NCBI GenBank assembly: GCA_947497585.1
Contig: CANMHG010000001.1
Location: forward strand, 806,001 to 870,000
Length of the DNA: 64,000 bases
Direction: 5' to 3'
Source of the DNA: an uncultured Bacillaceae bacterium
Lineage (GTDB): Bacteria; Bacillota; Bacilli; Bacillales; Bacillaceae_L
Position 1 is the stretch's first letter. Every line of letters starts with the position of its first letter. The notes under the pieces were generated by a model that was not told the DNA's origin, did no database searches, and was given only the letters and a program-made list of their open reading frames with translations. Both the position numbers and the translations under genes were made by a program. Below, piece after piece: positions 1 through 8,720 of this stretch.

Positions 1-633
1 GTTTGATGCTTCAATGTAATTGATTAACCCCATTGCTGTCATTGCTTGAGTACCATTGATCAACGCTAAGCCTTCCTTCGCCTTTAAAGAAATCGGCTGT
101 AAACCTGTCAGCTCAAATGCTTTTGAAGTTACCATTCTCTTGTTTTGGTAAATAACTTCCCCTTCACCAACTAAACATAAGGCAATGTGTGATAGTGGTG
201 CTAAATCTCCGCTAGCTCCTAACGAACCTTGCTGCGGTACGACTGGATGTATTCTGTGATTTAATAAATCAATTAATAACTCAACAGCTTCTCTTCGAAT
301 CCCTGAAAAACCTTTTAAAAGGGCATTTACTCGGAGCATTACCATTGCTCTTGAGACATGCTCCGGAAATGGTTCACCTACTCCACAAGCATGACTACGA
401 ATTAAATTTAGTTGTAACTCATCTACATCACACTGATCTATATATACATCACTGAACTTCCCAAACCCTGTAGTAATTCCATAGACTACTCTTTTATCTT
501 CAACGATGTCATCAACTGCTTTTCGACTTGCTTCTACTTGGTCCCATACATTTTCAGGAACTTCTACTTTTTCAAACTCGTAGATCACTTTTCGCGCTTT
601 ATCAATGGTTAATGAATTTCCTGTAAGTTTCAT
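1..633 (-). CDS. hutH: Histidine ammonia-lyase, N-terminal 211 residues (cut by window edge)
   Basis: First enzyme of histidine degradation: removes ammonia from L-histidine to give urocanate, in the cytoplasm as a tetramer. The Ala-Ser-Gly triad that cyclises to the MIO cofactor is present in the motif GASGDLAPLSH near residue 140, the usual place for this family. The start codon at 633 follows GAAGGAG. The C-terminal part lies beyond base 1. It is the second gene of the hutP-hutH unit, separated from hutP by a HutP-type attenuator, so expression should need HutP plus histidine. Identity is secure. Confidence 0.97.
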   Translation of the reverse strand, partial: MKLTGNSLTIDKARKVIYEFEKVEVPENVWDQVEASRKAVDDIVEDKRVVYGITTGFGKFSDVYIDQCDVDELQLNLIRSHACGVGEPFPEHVSRAMVMLRVNALLKGFSGIRREAVELLIDLLNHRIHPVVPQQGSLGASGDLAPLSHIALCLVGEGEVIYQNKRMVTSKAFELTGLQPISLKAKEGLALINGTQAMTAMGLINYIEASN

Positions 634-672
634 CCTAAAACCGCTCCTTCTTCATATTCGTTAAAATATAAC

Positions 673-728
673 AAAAAGGGAGCCATACCAAAGTAATGAT
701 TCAAAGAATCATTTTTGGTACAGCCCCC
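673..728 (-). terminator. Attenuator hairpin between hutP and hutH
   Basis: Read on the minus strand this is a long stem-loop: an outer 8-bp stem (GGGGGCTG with TGGCTCCC, counting G-U pairs), then TACCAAA with TTTGGTA, then an inner ATGATTC/GAATCAT pair closed by a 3-nt loop, followed by five T. It is a rho-independent terminator sitting just upstream of hutH. In Bacillus subtilis HutP prevents termination at the equivalent place; the UAG cluster next to it supports the same role here. Confidence 0.85.
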
Positions 729-751
729 TAATGACTAGTTACTATGGGCTA
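728..751 (-). promoter_or_regulatory. HutP-binding UAG cluster (four UAG at exact 7-nt period)
   Basis: In the hutP-hutH transcript four UAG triplets occur at 749-751, 742-744, 735-737 and 728-730, each separated by exactly four nucleotides, and the last touches the first base of the attenuator stem. HutP is known to recognise NAG/UAG triplets with 4-nt spacers in the hut leader, so this is seen directly and matches the known binding rule. The known B. subtilis site has three triplets per cluster; here there are four. Confidence 0.85.
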
Positions 752-756
752 GTAAT

Positions 757-1209
757 TTATATATGATTGATTCCAAGGCCAATAGCCTCGTGTTCGGCCC
801 CTTTAACCGGCGCTCCGATGGTTCCATAGAGCGCAACTGCAATCCATTCTCCTTCAGCATCTGATTGATATGGCTTTCCCCTGACTACTGAAAAACTTAA
901 GCCAACCGATCGTAAGACTGTTCCTAGAAGAACTTGCCCTCTTGTTACACCATGTAGTGCCTCCATTATCGCATGATACAAGGCATGCGTTTCACGATAC
1001 ACATCATTTTCAATGACACCATTTCTCTTGGCAGCGGTTTCAATTGCAGCCACAATCTTGTTGGTTTCCATTGAACCTGTTTTACCCTGACAGAATACAA
1101 AACCTTGTAATCTTAAATCTTTAATGTATTCCTGGTTAACCTCGCCTGGTCCGAAAAGTGCTAAGTGCATAGCATTTTTGCCAATTCGATGATCTGGTTT
1201 AACATCCAT
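757..1209 (-). CDS. hutP: HutP, hut operon antitermination regulator
   Basis: 150-residue RNA-binding protein that, with L-histidine and Mg2+, binds UAG-rich hut mRNA and prevents termination ahead of hutH. Its length equals the Bacillus family. The C-terminal half carries the family-typical segments [26 protein letters not shown] and [11 protein letters not shown] sigma-A promoter lies 65-93 bp upstream of the start codon and a cre lies inside the gene. The Shine-Dalgarno sequence is weak (AAAGA), so the start is less certain than the identity; a Met 13 codons in is an alternative. Confidence 0.95.
   Translation of the reverse strand: MDVKPDHRIGKNAMHLALFGPGEVNQEYIKDLRLQGFVFCQGKTGSMETNKIVAAIETAAKRNGVIENDVYRETHALYHAIMEALHGVTRGQVLLGTVLRSVGLSFSVVRGKPYQSDAEGEWIAVALYGTIGAPVKGAEHEAIGLGINHI
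1029..1043 (-). promoter_or_regulatory. cre (CcpA site) inside hutP
   Basis: The minus strand reads TTGAAACCGCTGCCA, matching the degenerate cre consensus WTGNAANCGNWNNCW at every fixed position. It lies in the codons for the conserved IETAA segment of HutP. From memory, the B. subtilis hut operon also has its catabolite operator in this part of hutP. Expected effect: CcpA roadblock repression of hutPH when glucose is present. Confidence 0.7.
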
Positions 1210-1273
1210 TCTTTAATCACACAATTCTATGTTTATTTTAAACTTATAATCTAATAACTAATGTCTACCTTCA

Positions 1274-1302
1274 ATTCTATAGATGGACAAAAAGAATGTC
1301 AA
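1274..1302 (-). promoter_or_regulatory. Sigma-A promoter of hutP-hutH
   Basis: Minus strand: -35 TTGACA (1297-1302), 17-bp spacer, -10 TAGAAT (1274-1279). This starts a transcript about 55-60 nt upstream of the hutP start and shows that hutPH is a unit of its own, separate from the hut genes further upstream. Confidence 0.8.
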
Positions 1303-1329
1303 TGTGAGTAGTTATAATATTTGAAAAAC

Positions 1330-2661
1330 TTATAGGAATATATATGCTATCGGTGTTGCAAAAATTAAAGTAAGTATTGTTCTTTCAACCCATAATACTA
1401 AAAGTTTCGGAATACTTATTGGAATTTCTGTTGATAAAATACAAGGGATTAAAGCTGAGAAAAATAGAATTGCTGATACAGACACGATTCCTATGACAAA
1501 TTTAGTTATCATAGGTGCATCAACTACTAAAAGTGCAGGCAAAAACATTTCAGCAATCTCAATTGCAGAAGCTTTTGCAGCTAATAATGGTTCAGGAATT
1601 TGTAATAATAAGGTGAATGGATAGTAAATATAACCGAGAATATCAAATACCGGTGTATACTCCGCAAGGACTAGACCCAATAACCCTACTGATAAAATAG
1701 ATGGTAAAATACCCATTGTCATAACAAATCCATCTTTTAAGTTAGTAACGATATTCTTTACTAGGCTTGGTGAATTATGAGATGCATTCATTGCATATCT
1801 CCAAGCAGTTTTTAAACGGTCCTTTTTTATAACTTCTTCGGGACTACCATTGCCATTATAATATTCCTCACTAATGCTTTTCAGTGGCCAGATTCTAACT
1901 GTAACCGCAGTCACTAAGAATGTAACCACTAAAGTTGACCAAAAATACACATTCCAAATTTCCATTAGTCCTAGTGTTTTAGCCACAACGATCATAAAAG
2001 TCGCTGAAACTGTTGAAAACCCAGTAGCGATAATTGTTGCTTCTTTAATTGTATATTTTCCTTCCTTAAAAACGCGATTTGTAATTAGTAAACCAATAGA
2101 ATAACTTCCTACAAATGAGGCAACAGCATCAATTGCAGATCTTCCGGGTGTTTTCCAAATGGGTCTCATCACAGGTTGTAATAACACTCCGATAAACTCT
2201 AATAAGCCATACCCAACAAGTAAAGCCAAAAAGACAGAACCAATTGGCACTAGCACTCCAACAGGTATAACTAGTTTTTCGTAGAGAAAAGGTCCCATAC
2301 TTGGGGCAAATAACCACTCAGGGCCTACTTTGAAAACGAGCAAGATTGCAACAACTAATCCAACTACTTTAAACAGTGAAAATACGGTATTCACCTTATT
2401 TTTATTCCATGTTCTTGTGTAAAACGGATAAATTGCACCTAGCAAAATGACAATCAATGCATAATACGGTACTGCAGTAGAAAATGTAGTATTGATCCAT
2501 GTAACTAAATGATCTAGTGGTATTGAGGATTTCTCCCCAATAGTAATAGGGATAAAAAACATGAAAATTCCAATGGCACTAAATAAGAAAAACTTCACTA
2601 AATTTGTCCCTTTGTTAAGGTCCGGCTTGTAGCCAACATTTAAATTTGTGTTATTTTCCAT
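1330..2661 (-). CDS. YjiH-like membrane protein with nucleoside-recognition (Gate) domains, likely hut-linked transporter
   Basis: 443 residues with about ten hydrophobic segments; the sequence resembles the YjiH family of membrane proteins with two Gate (nucleoside recognition) domains, the second containing the run beginning MTMGILPSILSV. The family has no settled substrate. Its position between hutG and hutP suggests uptake of histidine, urocanate or a related compound, replacing the HutM permease of B. subtilis; that is inference. The start has GAGGTAGAGTTT ahead of ATG. A terminator-like hairpin separates it from hutG, so it may rely on readthrough or an unseen promoter. Confidence 0.8.
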   Translation of the reverse strand: MENNTNLNVGYKPDLNKGTNLVKFFLFSAIGIFMFFIPITIGEKSSIPLDHLVTWINTTFSTAVPYYALIVILLGAIYPFYTRTWNKNKVNTVFSLFKVVGLVVAILLVFKVGPEWLFAPSMGPFLYEKLVIPVGVLVPIGSVFLALLVGYGLLEFIGVLLQPVMRPIWKTPGRSAIDAVASFVGSYSIGLLITNRVFKEGKYTIKEATIIATGFSTVSATFMIVVAKTLGLMEIWNVYFWSTLVVTFLVTAVTVRIWPLKSISEEYYNGNGSPEEVIKKDRLKTAWRYAMNASHNSPSLVKNIVTNLKDGFVMTMGILPSILSVGLLGLVLAEYTPVFDILGYIYYPFTLLLQIPEPLLAAKASAIEIAEMFLPALLVVDAPMITKFVIGIVSVSAILFFSALIPCILSTEIPISIPKLLVLWVERTILTLIFATPIAYIFL

Positions 2662-2714
2662 AAACTCTACCTCACCTTCTCTTTAGTTTATTTCTGATAT
2701 TTCAGATAATTTAT

Positions 2715-2745
2715 TTTAAAAAAGTAGTGATGGTACACTACTTTT
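2715..2745 (-). terminator. Terminator-like hairpin after hutG
   Basis: Minus strand: perfect 10-bp stem AAAAGTAGTG/CACTACTTTT with loop TACCAT, running into a T-rich stretch. It starts right after the hutG stop codon and precedes the transporter gene, so it probably ends or attenuates the hutUIG transcript. Confidence 0.75.
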
Positions 2746-2746
2746 C

Positions 2747-3736
2747 TTAAGACCTCATGGTAAAACCTGTTAAAAACGACAACATGACATGTACTCCAGC
2801 TTTTACCGTTGCTTCTCCAACATCTTTATTCGGATCAAGGCAAACAATGTCCATCACCTTCACCTTTGAATATTGACCAGCAATGGTAACGGCTTCGAAT
2901 AATTCATCGGTACTCATCCCACCTGGAGTAGAAGCTGGTGCACCCGGGGCAACCCCAATATCAAGAACATCCATATCTACGGTTAAGTAAATCGTATCTA
3001 CTTTTTCCGAAAGTTCATCAAGGGCTGCTTGGACAGTTGCTTCTATTCCCTTTCTTCGAGCTTCCCTTAAAGTTATATAATTTAGGTTTACTTCATCCGC
3101 ATATTGTTTTAATGACTTCGAATTAAAGAAACCGTGTAAACCAATATTGTAAATGTTCTCGCCTTTAACAATACCACTCTCTATTACGTTCCGAATTGGA
3201 GTGCCATTTGCCGGACCAAACTCCTTCATGTCACGTAGATCGAAGTGAGTGTCAAATTGTAGAATCCCTATCTCCTCATGTGGGTGAGAATTTTTCCAGC
3301 CTTTAATCAGCATTGCCGTAATGGAATGATCTCCTCCAATTACGAGTGGGAAGGTTGAAGGGTGATTCGTTCGCATCCCTTCCATTGCCTCAACAATGTT
3401 TCGATGACATAAAGCAATATCTGTTACATGCTGTCTCACATCTCCGAGATCAACAACATTTAAGTATACTAGATCCACATCATAATCAATGTTATAGGTA
3501 GAAAATGACTTCCACGCTCTTCTTATTGCATCAGGATTTTCACTTGCTGCTGATGCACTAATGGATGAACGAGAAAGAGGAATCCCTAGAAGAGTTACAT
3601 CATACTGAGACCAATCTGGTGCTTCATCCTCATTCAGTGTTTTAATCCACTCATTCACTTTAGGTTCTGCAATTTCTTCACTCTTTCGCCATTTAAAATT
3701 AGGTGGATTCAATAATGGATATGGATATTGCTTCAT
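2747..3736 (-). CDS. hutG: Formimidoylglutamase
   Basis: Fourth step of histidine breakdown: hydrolyses N-formimidoyl-glutamate to glutamate and formamide. It belongs to the arginase/agmatinase fold with two Mn2+. Ligand motifs are visible: GGDHS (residues 134-138), FDTHFD (161-166) and VDMDVLD (253-259). The usual DAH of the family is DTH here, with all metal ligands kept. 329 residues is close to B. subtilis HutG. The ATG overlaps the hutI stop by four bases (ATGA), indicating translational coupling. Confidence 0.95.
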   Translation of the reverse strand: MKQYPYPLLNPPNFKWRKSEEIAEPKVNEWIKTLNEDEAPDWSQYDVTLLGIPLSRSSISASAASENPDAIRRAWKSFSTYNIDYDVDLVYLNVVDLGDVRQHVTDIALCHRNIVEAMEGMRTNHPSTFPLVIGGDHSITAMLIKGWKNSHPHEEIGILQFDTHFDLRDMKEFGPANGTPIRNVIESGIVKGENIYNIGLHGFFNSKSLKQYADEVNLNYITLREARRKGIEATVQAALDELSEKVDTIYLTVDMDVLDIGVAPGAPASTPGGMSTDELFEAVTIAGQYSKVKVMDIVCLDPNKDVGEATVKAGVHVMLSFLTGFTMRS

Positions 3737-5010
3737 AGTAGTTTCCCGTCCTGAACAACTAGCTTTCCTGCTTTAACAACTGTATCTGTATGGTTCATTC
3801 CGTAATGATAGATTAATTGATAGTAATTAGGTACATTGAAAATCGTGATATCTGCTTTCTTACCTTCTTCGATGCTTCCCACTTCATGACCTTTTTTAAT
3901 TGCATGTGCAGCATTAATGGTTGTTGCGACTACAACCTCTGCTGGAGTCATCCCCATTTTTAAGCATCCTAAATTCATTATAAACGGTAATGAAATCGTT
4001 GGTGATGAGCCTGGGTTACTATCTGTTGAAAGTGCAATAGGCACACCTGCATCAATCATCTTACGACCATTCGCAAAATCAGCCATGAGGAAAAAGGCTG
4101 TACCAGGTAGTAGGACACCGATTACATTTTTTTCAGCCATCGCCTGAATTCCTTCATCAGATACACGTAATAAATGGTCAGCAGAAACTGCTCCCACCTC
4201 AGCAGCTAACTCCGCTCCGGCATATGGTTCAATTTCATCTGCATGAATTTTTGCTAGTAATCCGTGTTTAACACCCGCTTCTAAAATTCGTTTGGATTGC
4301 TCTGGTGTAAACACACCTCGCTCACAGAACACATCGTTAAACTCTGCTAAGCCCAACTCTGCCACTTTAGGAATCATTTCATTTATGACTAAATCCACAA
4401 AATCATCGGGTGTTTCCTTGTAGTTTGCTGGAACTGCATGTGCACCCATGAAGGTACTTACGATATCGATCGGATGTTTTGTGTGAAGTGATTTTGCAAC
4501 TTCTAATTGCTTTAGTTCATGCTCCCATGCTAGGCCATAGCCACTTTTTGCTTCTACAGTTGTAACTCCGTGAAGTAAAAATTGATTTAGGCGTTTATAG
4601 CTTTGTTCAAAAAGCTCTTCATGTGTCGCTTCTCGAGTCGCTCTTGTTGTTGAATGGATACCTCCACCAGCATTCATGATTTCCATGTAAGATGCGCCTT
4701 GAAGTCTCATATTAAATTCATTTTCACGGCTTCCTGCGTGGACAAGATGTGTATGTGGATCAACTAGTCCTGGTGTTACTATTTTTCCAGTCGCATCAAT
4801 TATGTCTGCTTCAGAAAGGCGATCTTTGTATAGTTTGCTGACTTCAGCATCTGTCCCGACCGCTTGTATGAGACCATTTTCAAGCCAAATACTACCATCT
4901 TCAATAATATGAAGTTCATTCATTTTCTGGCCTTTTAAAGGTTGATTTGAACTTCCTTTTATCGTTATTAATTGACTTGCATGTCGGATAAATATTGGTT
5001 TTTGTGTCAT
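3733..5010 (-). CDS. hutI: Imidazolonepropionase
   Basis: Third step of histidine breakdown: opens imidazolone propionate to N-formimidoyl-glutamate. It is an amidohydrolase-fold metalloenzyme; the HxH metal motif is in GLVDPHTHLVHAG (H86, H88 from the chosen start), with further motifs KSGYGL and STDSNPGSSP. I chose ATG at 5010 because AAAGGAG lies six bases before it; the longer frame to 5028 would add six unsupported residues. About 425 residues, normal for the family. It overlaps hutG and is separated from hutU by a repeat array. Confidence 0.96.
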   Translation of the reverse strand: MTQKPIFIRHASQLITIKGSSNQPLKGQKMNELHIIEDGSIWLENGLIQAVGTDAEVSKLYKDRLSEADIIDATGKIVTPGLVDPHTHLVHAGSRENEFNMRLQGASYMEIMNAGGGIHSTTRATREATHEELFEQSYKRLNQFLLHGVTTVEAKSGYGLAWEHELKQLEVAKSLHTKHPIDIVSTFMGAHAVPANYKETPDDFVDLVINEMIPKVAELGLAEFNDVFCERGVFTPEQSKRILEAGVKHGLLAKIHADEIEPYAGAELAAEVGAVSADHLLRVSDEGIQAMAEKNVIGVLLPGTAFFLMADFANGRKMIDAGVPIALSTDSNPGSSPTISLPFIMNLGCLKMGMTPAEVVVATTINAAHAIKKGHEVGSIEEGKKADITIFNVPNYYQLIYHYGMNHTDTVVKAGKLVVQDGKLL

Positions 5011-5041
5011 ATGAAACTCCTTTCTCAAACTTTTCGGAAGC

Positions 5042-5228
5042 GAGGTCGCTTAAGCGGATTTATGAGCCCTCAACTTTTGATATTGCAGTAAATGAGGTCA
5101 CATAAACGGATTTATGAGCCCTCAACCTTTGTTTTTTCGGTAAATGAGGTCACATAAACAGATTTATGAACCCTCTAACATTGTTCTTTCGCAGAATGAG
5201 GTATCATAAACGGATTTATGAGACCCTC
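5042..5228. repeat. 52-bp repeat array inside the hut operon (four units)
   Basis: Four copies of an imperfect dyad core resembling GAGGTCACATAAACGGAT followed by TTTATGAGCCCTC begin at 5042, 5094, 5146 and 5198, exactly 52 bp apart. The left and right halves of each core can pair (GAGG with CCTC, CATAAA with TTTATG), while the roughly 20-bp linkers have diverged. It fills the hutU-hutI gap and is transcribed with the operon, so it may form four RNA hairpins. The same core makes up the array at 48.65 kb. Confidence 0.95.
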
Positions 5229-5235
5229 AAAACTA

Positions 5236-6903
5236 CTAATCTAACATCGGAATGTTTATCCCCTTAACCTTCGCCGTTTTAATTGCAAGGTCATAACCAG
5301 CATCAGCATGGCGGACAACTCCCATTCCTGGATCGGTTGTGAGTACTCTTTCAAGGCGTTTTTCAGCTTCCTTCGTTCCATCGGCGACGATAACCATTCC
5401 AGCATGTAGAGAATAACCCATACCTACTCCACCACCATGATGAACAGATACCCAACTCGCACCACCAATACTATTGATTAGTGCATTTAAAATTGGCCAG
5501 TCAGCAACCGCATCACTTCCATCCATCATTGCCTCTGTCTCACGATTTGGTGAAGCAACTGAACCAGAATCAAGGTGATCACGACCGATAACGATTGGCG
5601 CTTTAAGCTCCCCACTTGCAACCATGTCATTGATGATTTTTCCAAACTTCGCTCGCTCACCATAACCTAACCAGCATATCCTTGCAGGTAGCCCTTGGAA
5701 TTGGATTTTTTCCCGCGCCATTTTAATCCAATTACATAGGTGTTCGTTATCACTAAATTCGCGAAGAATCACTTCATCTGTTTTATAAATATCTTCAGGA
5801 TCCCCAGATAAGGCTACCCAACGGAACGGACCTTTTCCTTCACAAAATTGAGGGCGAATGTATGCTGGAACAAACCCTGGAAAGTCAAACGCGTTTTCAA
5901 CACCTTCATCCTTAGCTACCTGGCGAATGTTATTTCCGTAATCGAATGTAATTGCACCTTGCTTTTGCATTTCCAGCATGGCACGTACATGTGTCGCAAT
6001 ACTTTGTTTGGCTTTTTCCACATAAGCTTGCGGATGACGATTTTTCAACTCAGCGGCTTCCTCTAAACTCATACAAGCCGGCGTGTAACCATTTAGTGGG
6101 TCATGTGCAGATGTTTGGTCTGTTAACACATCTGGAATAAAGCCTTTTTCAAGCATTTCAGGAAGTAATTCAGCTGCATTCCCTAATAGCCCAATTGAAA
6201 GTGACTTACCTTCTCTTTTCGCTTGCAATGCCATTTGAATTGCTTCATCTAAGCTTTCAGTCATTATATCTAAGTATTTCGTATCTAAACGGCGTTGAAT
6301 ACGTGTAGGATCAACCTCAATGGCAATACAAACACCATCATTTAAAGTGACTGCAAGAGGTTGAGCTCCTCCCATTCCACCTAATCCTGCCGTTAATGTA
6401 ATCGTTCCTTGTAATGTTCCATTAAAATGTTGGCGTGCACACTCTGCAAATGTCTCGTACGTGCCTTGAACAATCCCCTGACTCCCTATATAAATCCAGC
6501 TACCAGCCGTCATTTGACCATACATCATTAAGCCTTTTTTATCGAGTTCATTAAAATGATCCCAGTTTGCCCATGCTGGAACTAAATTAGAGTTAGCGAT
6601 TAATACTTTCGGTGCATCACTGTGTGTTTTAAATACAGCAACAGGTTTACCTGACTGAACGAGTAATGTTTCATCGTTTTCTAAATTATGAAGCGTTTTC
6701 ACAATTGCGTCATAGCTTTCCCAGTTACGAGCAGCCTTGCCAATTCCACCATATACAACTAAATCTTCAGGTCGTTCAGCCACATCTTCATTTAAATTGT
6801 TCATTAGCATGCGTAATGCAGCCTCTTGAATCCACCCCTTTGCGTGAAGCTCTGGTCCCGAGTAATTTACAATTTTGCGTTTACCTGTTTCATTTGTTTG
6901 CAT
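5236..6903 (-). CDS. hutU: Urocanate hydratase (urocanase)
   Basis: Second step of histidine breakdown: adds water to urocanate to give imidazolone propionate, using tightly bound NAD+. The active-site cysteine motif [14 protein letters not shown] and the glycine-rich segment [14 protein letters not shown] are present. 555 residues, full family length. GGGTGG precedes the ATG. It is the first of the hutUIG genes on this strand; no UAG cluster or clear cre is visible in the 220 bp upstream, so its control seems to differ from that of hutPH. Confidence 0.97.
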   Translation of the reverse strand: MQTNETGKRKIVNYSGPELHAKGWIQEAALRMLMNNLNEDVAERPEDLVVYGGIGKAARNWESYDAIVKTLHNLENDETLLVQSGKPVAVFKTHSDAPKVLIANSNLVPAWANWDHFNELDKKGLMMYGQMTAGSWIYIGSQGIVQGTYETFAECARQHFNGTLQGTITLTAGLGGMGGAQPLAVTLNDGVCIAIEVDPTRIQRRLDTKYLDIMTESLDEAIQMALQAKREGKSLSIGLLGNAAELLPEMLEKGFIPDVLTDQTSAHDPLNGYTPACMSLEEAAELKNRHPQAYVEKAKQSIATHVRAMLEMQKQGAITFDYGNNIRQVAKDEGVENAFDFPGFVPAYIRPQFCEGKGPFRWVALSGDPEDIYKTDEVILREFSDNEHLCNWIKMAREKIQFQGLPARICWLGYGERAKFGKIINDMVASGELKAPIVIGRDHLDSGSVASPNRETEAMMDGSDAVADWPILNALINSIGGASWVSVHHGGGVGMGYSLHAGMVIVADGTKEAEKRLERVLTTDPGMGVVRHADAGYDLAIKTAKVKGINIPMLD

Positions 6904-7088
6904 TCTTTACCACCCTTTTTAAATATTCTGATAGTTAAAGTGTATCGTGAATAACGAGCGATAAAAACATAACAAAGTAGCGAATTTCTATGATATTTTT
7001 CGATTTTCAATCAACAACTAACCATATTCTATCTTTTTTATATAAATTTTATAGATTACTATACTTTTTATCGATTCTTGCAAGGAAT

Positions 7089-7122
7089 AAAAAAAGAGTG
7101 AAAACCATAATAGGTCACTCAC
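7089..7122 (-). terminator. Terminator after the 7.1-7.7 kb membrane gene
   Basis: Minus strand stem GAGTGACC pairing with GG(TT)TCACTC around a TATTAT loop, followed by seven T. It lies immediately after the stop codon at 7123. Confidence 0.75.
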
Positions 7123-7743
7123 TCAGTTTTTCGTTATCTTTTCTCCACATAGTTCAGAGGACGTTCTCCTTAAAATTACCTTGTTCATCATTCCAAGTCC
7201 GTACGTACTTATCAACATCCAAATAAAGCTATAGAAAAACGTAAAGAGAACAATGTAAAGCATGATCACCCCATCAATGGTAGAACTCACTGCTGGACCT
7301 AATATCGGGAACTTGATACCGTACAACAAAATCAGGATCCCTACGGATAGACTTAGTGTCCCAATACTAACAACCACTAACCGATTTTTGAAATACCGTA
7401 ATCCTATTCCTAGACTCAGTCCCAATAACCCCGTCGTAAAGGGAAACACAAACAATTCACTAGGCTGAATAATGGTAAGTAAGAAAATAGTTAAAAAATA
7501 TGTTAGTACACCATTTTTGAATGAAATAACTGTAGACAGAACAATCGGTAAGGTGGTTAATACAGAGAGCGTATATCCTATTCCACTAAACACTCCTGCT
7601 GACTGAAAAATAGCAGCTAAGGTGGCTAACATAGCACCAATTACTAGCCTAGTGGTCTTTGAGTATGATTCATAATATTTCATCGTATCATTGGTTAAGT
7701 CATTGTATAAGTATTTCTTAAAACCGCTGCTCCATTGATGCAT
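7123..7743 (-). CDS. Predicted multi-pass membrane protein (ECF S-component-like)
   Basis: 206 residues with about five or six hydrophobic segments, basic N-terminus and short polar tail. The size and the layout of small glycine-rich helices (GLLGLSLGIGL) recall substrate-binding S components of ECF vitamin transporters, but I see no diagnostic motif and no ECF ATPase nearby, so substrate and family are open. GGGGGGTG stands five bases before the ATG. It is transcribed alone towards hutU and is closed by its own terminator. Confidence 0.75.
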   Translation of the reverse strand: MHQWSSGFKKYLYNDLTNDTMKYYESYSKTTRLVIGAMLATLAAIFQSAGVFSGIGYTLSVLTTLPIVLSTVISFKNGVLTYFLTIFLLTIIQPSELFVFPFTTGLLGLSLGIGLRYFKNRLVVVSIGTLSLSVGILILLYGIKFPILGPAVSSTIDGVIMLYIVLFTFFYSFIWMLISTYGLGMMNKVILRRTSSELCGEKITKN

Positions 7744-7899
7744 GTTTACACCCCCCTCAATATATTTATTCTACCTAGCTAGTCCTTATCTCACACATTT
7801 ACCTTATATATAATCGAAAGAGTTGCCCAGTTTTCTTAGGACAATTACCTAATAGTTTACTGAAAGCATAACTTATAGAAGCACTTGGAGGTGATGACC

Positions 7900-8655
7900 A
7901 TGAAAGGATTAGTTACAGACTCACAAAAACATCAAGTCTCCCTTCTACCATGGCAACGAGATGCCATAGATTTGTTTGATCATAAGTTAAAGGATACAGA
8001 CAGACCTTTCCCATGCATCCCTGCAACACAAGGACATTCACTTGGACAATTTTGCTATGGATTCGTTTCAGACCCTAGGTCCTCGGAATCTACTAAAGAT
8101 TTGGCTGTGCTTCTTCGTGACTACTCTGCTAAATATAGAGATTTAGGTAAATATACATCATTGATAGTGTTTTTCGAGACACCAGAAGAGCTGAAAACTC
8201 AATACACCGTTGAAGAATTTGAGGAATTATTTTGGAAGCAGTTAAATGGATTAGGTGAGTTAGATGAATGTGAATGGCCAGAGAATATACCAATTGATCC
8301 TCATGACCCTGTTTGGGAATTCTGTTTTAATCAGGAAAAGCTATTTATGTATTGTGGTACTCCTGCCCATACTAACCGCTTAAGTAGGAATTTCCCTTAT
8401 TTTATACTTGCAATTACTCCAAGATGGGTCCTTGAAGAATTTAATGCTAACCCTCATTTAGCAGGGAAAATTAAAACGAAAATCCGTGAAAGAATCGAAA
8501 AGTACGATAGTATCCCTGTTCACCCTGATTTAAACAGCTATGGAAAAGAAGACAATTATGAGTGGAAACAATACTTTTTACATGATGATGAGACTTCGTT
8601 ATCAAAATGTCCTTTTCATCGTATGTTAGGGAAATTTGGATTTAAGAAGAAATAA
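7900..8655 (+). CDS. YqcI/YcgG family protein (FPC and CPF motifs), possible heme-dependent N-hydroxylase
   Basis: 251 residues. The two family marks are visible: FPC in RPFPCIPA near residue 40 and CPF in KCPFHRM near the C-terminus. Members of this family have been shown to be heme-dependent enzymes that N-hydroxylate guanidine groups of arginine-like substrates; whether this one does so is inference. Start chosen at 7900 because GGAGGTG lies six bases before it; upstream TTG and ATG codons overlap or abut that site. It is a single gene with a terminator directly downstream. Confidence 0.88.
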   Translation: MKGLVTDSQKHQVSLLPWQRDAIDLFDHKLKDTDRPFPCIPATQGHSLGQFCYGFVSDPRSSESTKDLAVLLRDYSAKYRDLGKYTSLIVFFETPEELKTQYTVEEFEELFWKQLNGLGELDECEWPENIPIDPHDPVWEFCFNQEKLFMYCGTPAHTNRLSRNFPYFILAITPRWVLEEFNANPHLAGKIKTKIRERIEKYDSIPVHPDLNSYGKEDNYEWKQYFLHDDETSLSKCPFHRMLGKFGFKKK

Positions 8656-8658
8656 GAA

Positions 8659-8691
8659 AAATGACCGATTCTAATGGAGAGTCGGTCATTT
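8659..8691. terminator. Bidirectional terminator
   Basis: Ten-base arms AAATGACCGA and TCGGTCATTT with a 13-nt loop, between the convergent YcgG-family and vanW-like genes; the A- and T-rich ends allow use from both sides. Confidence 0.7.
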
Positions 8692-8720
8692 GTTAATCCT
8701 AAAGTATTGTTGTCTTTCAC

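Noticed and set aside
5042..5228. CRISPR or REP-type mobile repeat
   Set aside because: No cas genes, no transposase, no target-site duplication; the constant 52-bp step is unlike dispersed REP/BIME elements.
6904..7088. HutP or CcpA site before hutU
   Set aside because: I looked for UAG triplets at 7-nt steps and for the cre consensus on the minus strand and found neither.
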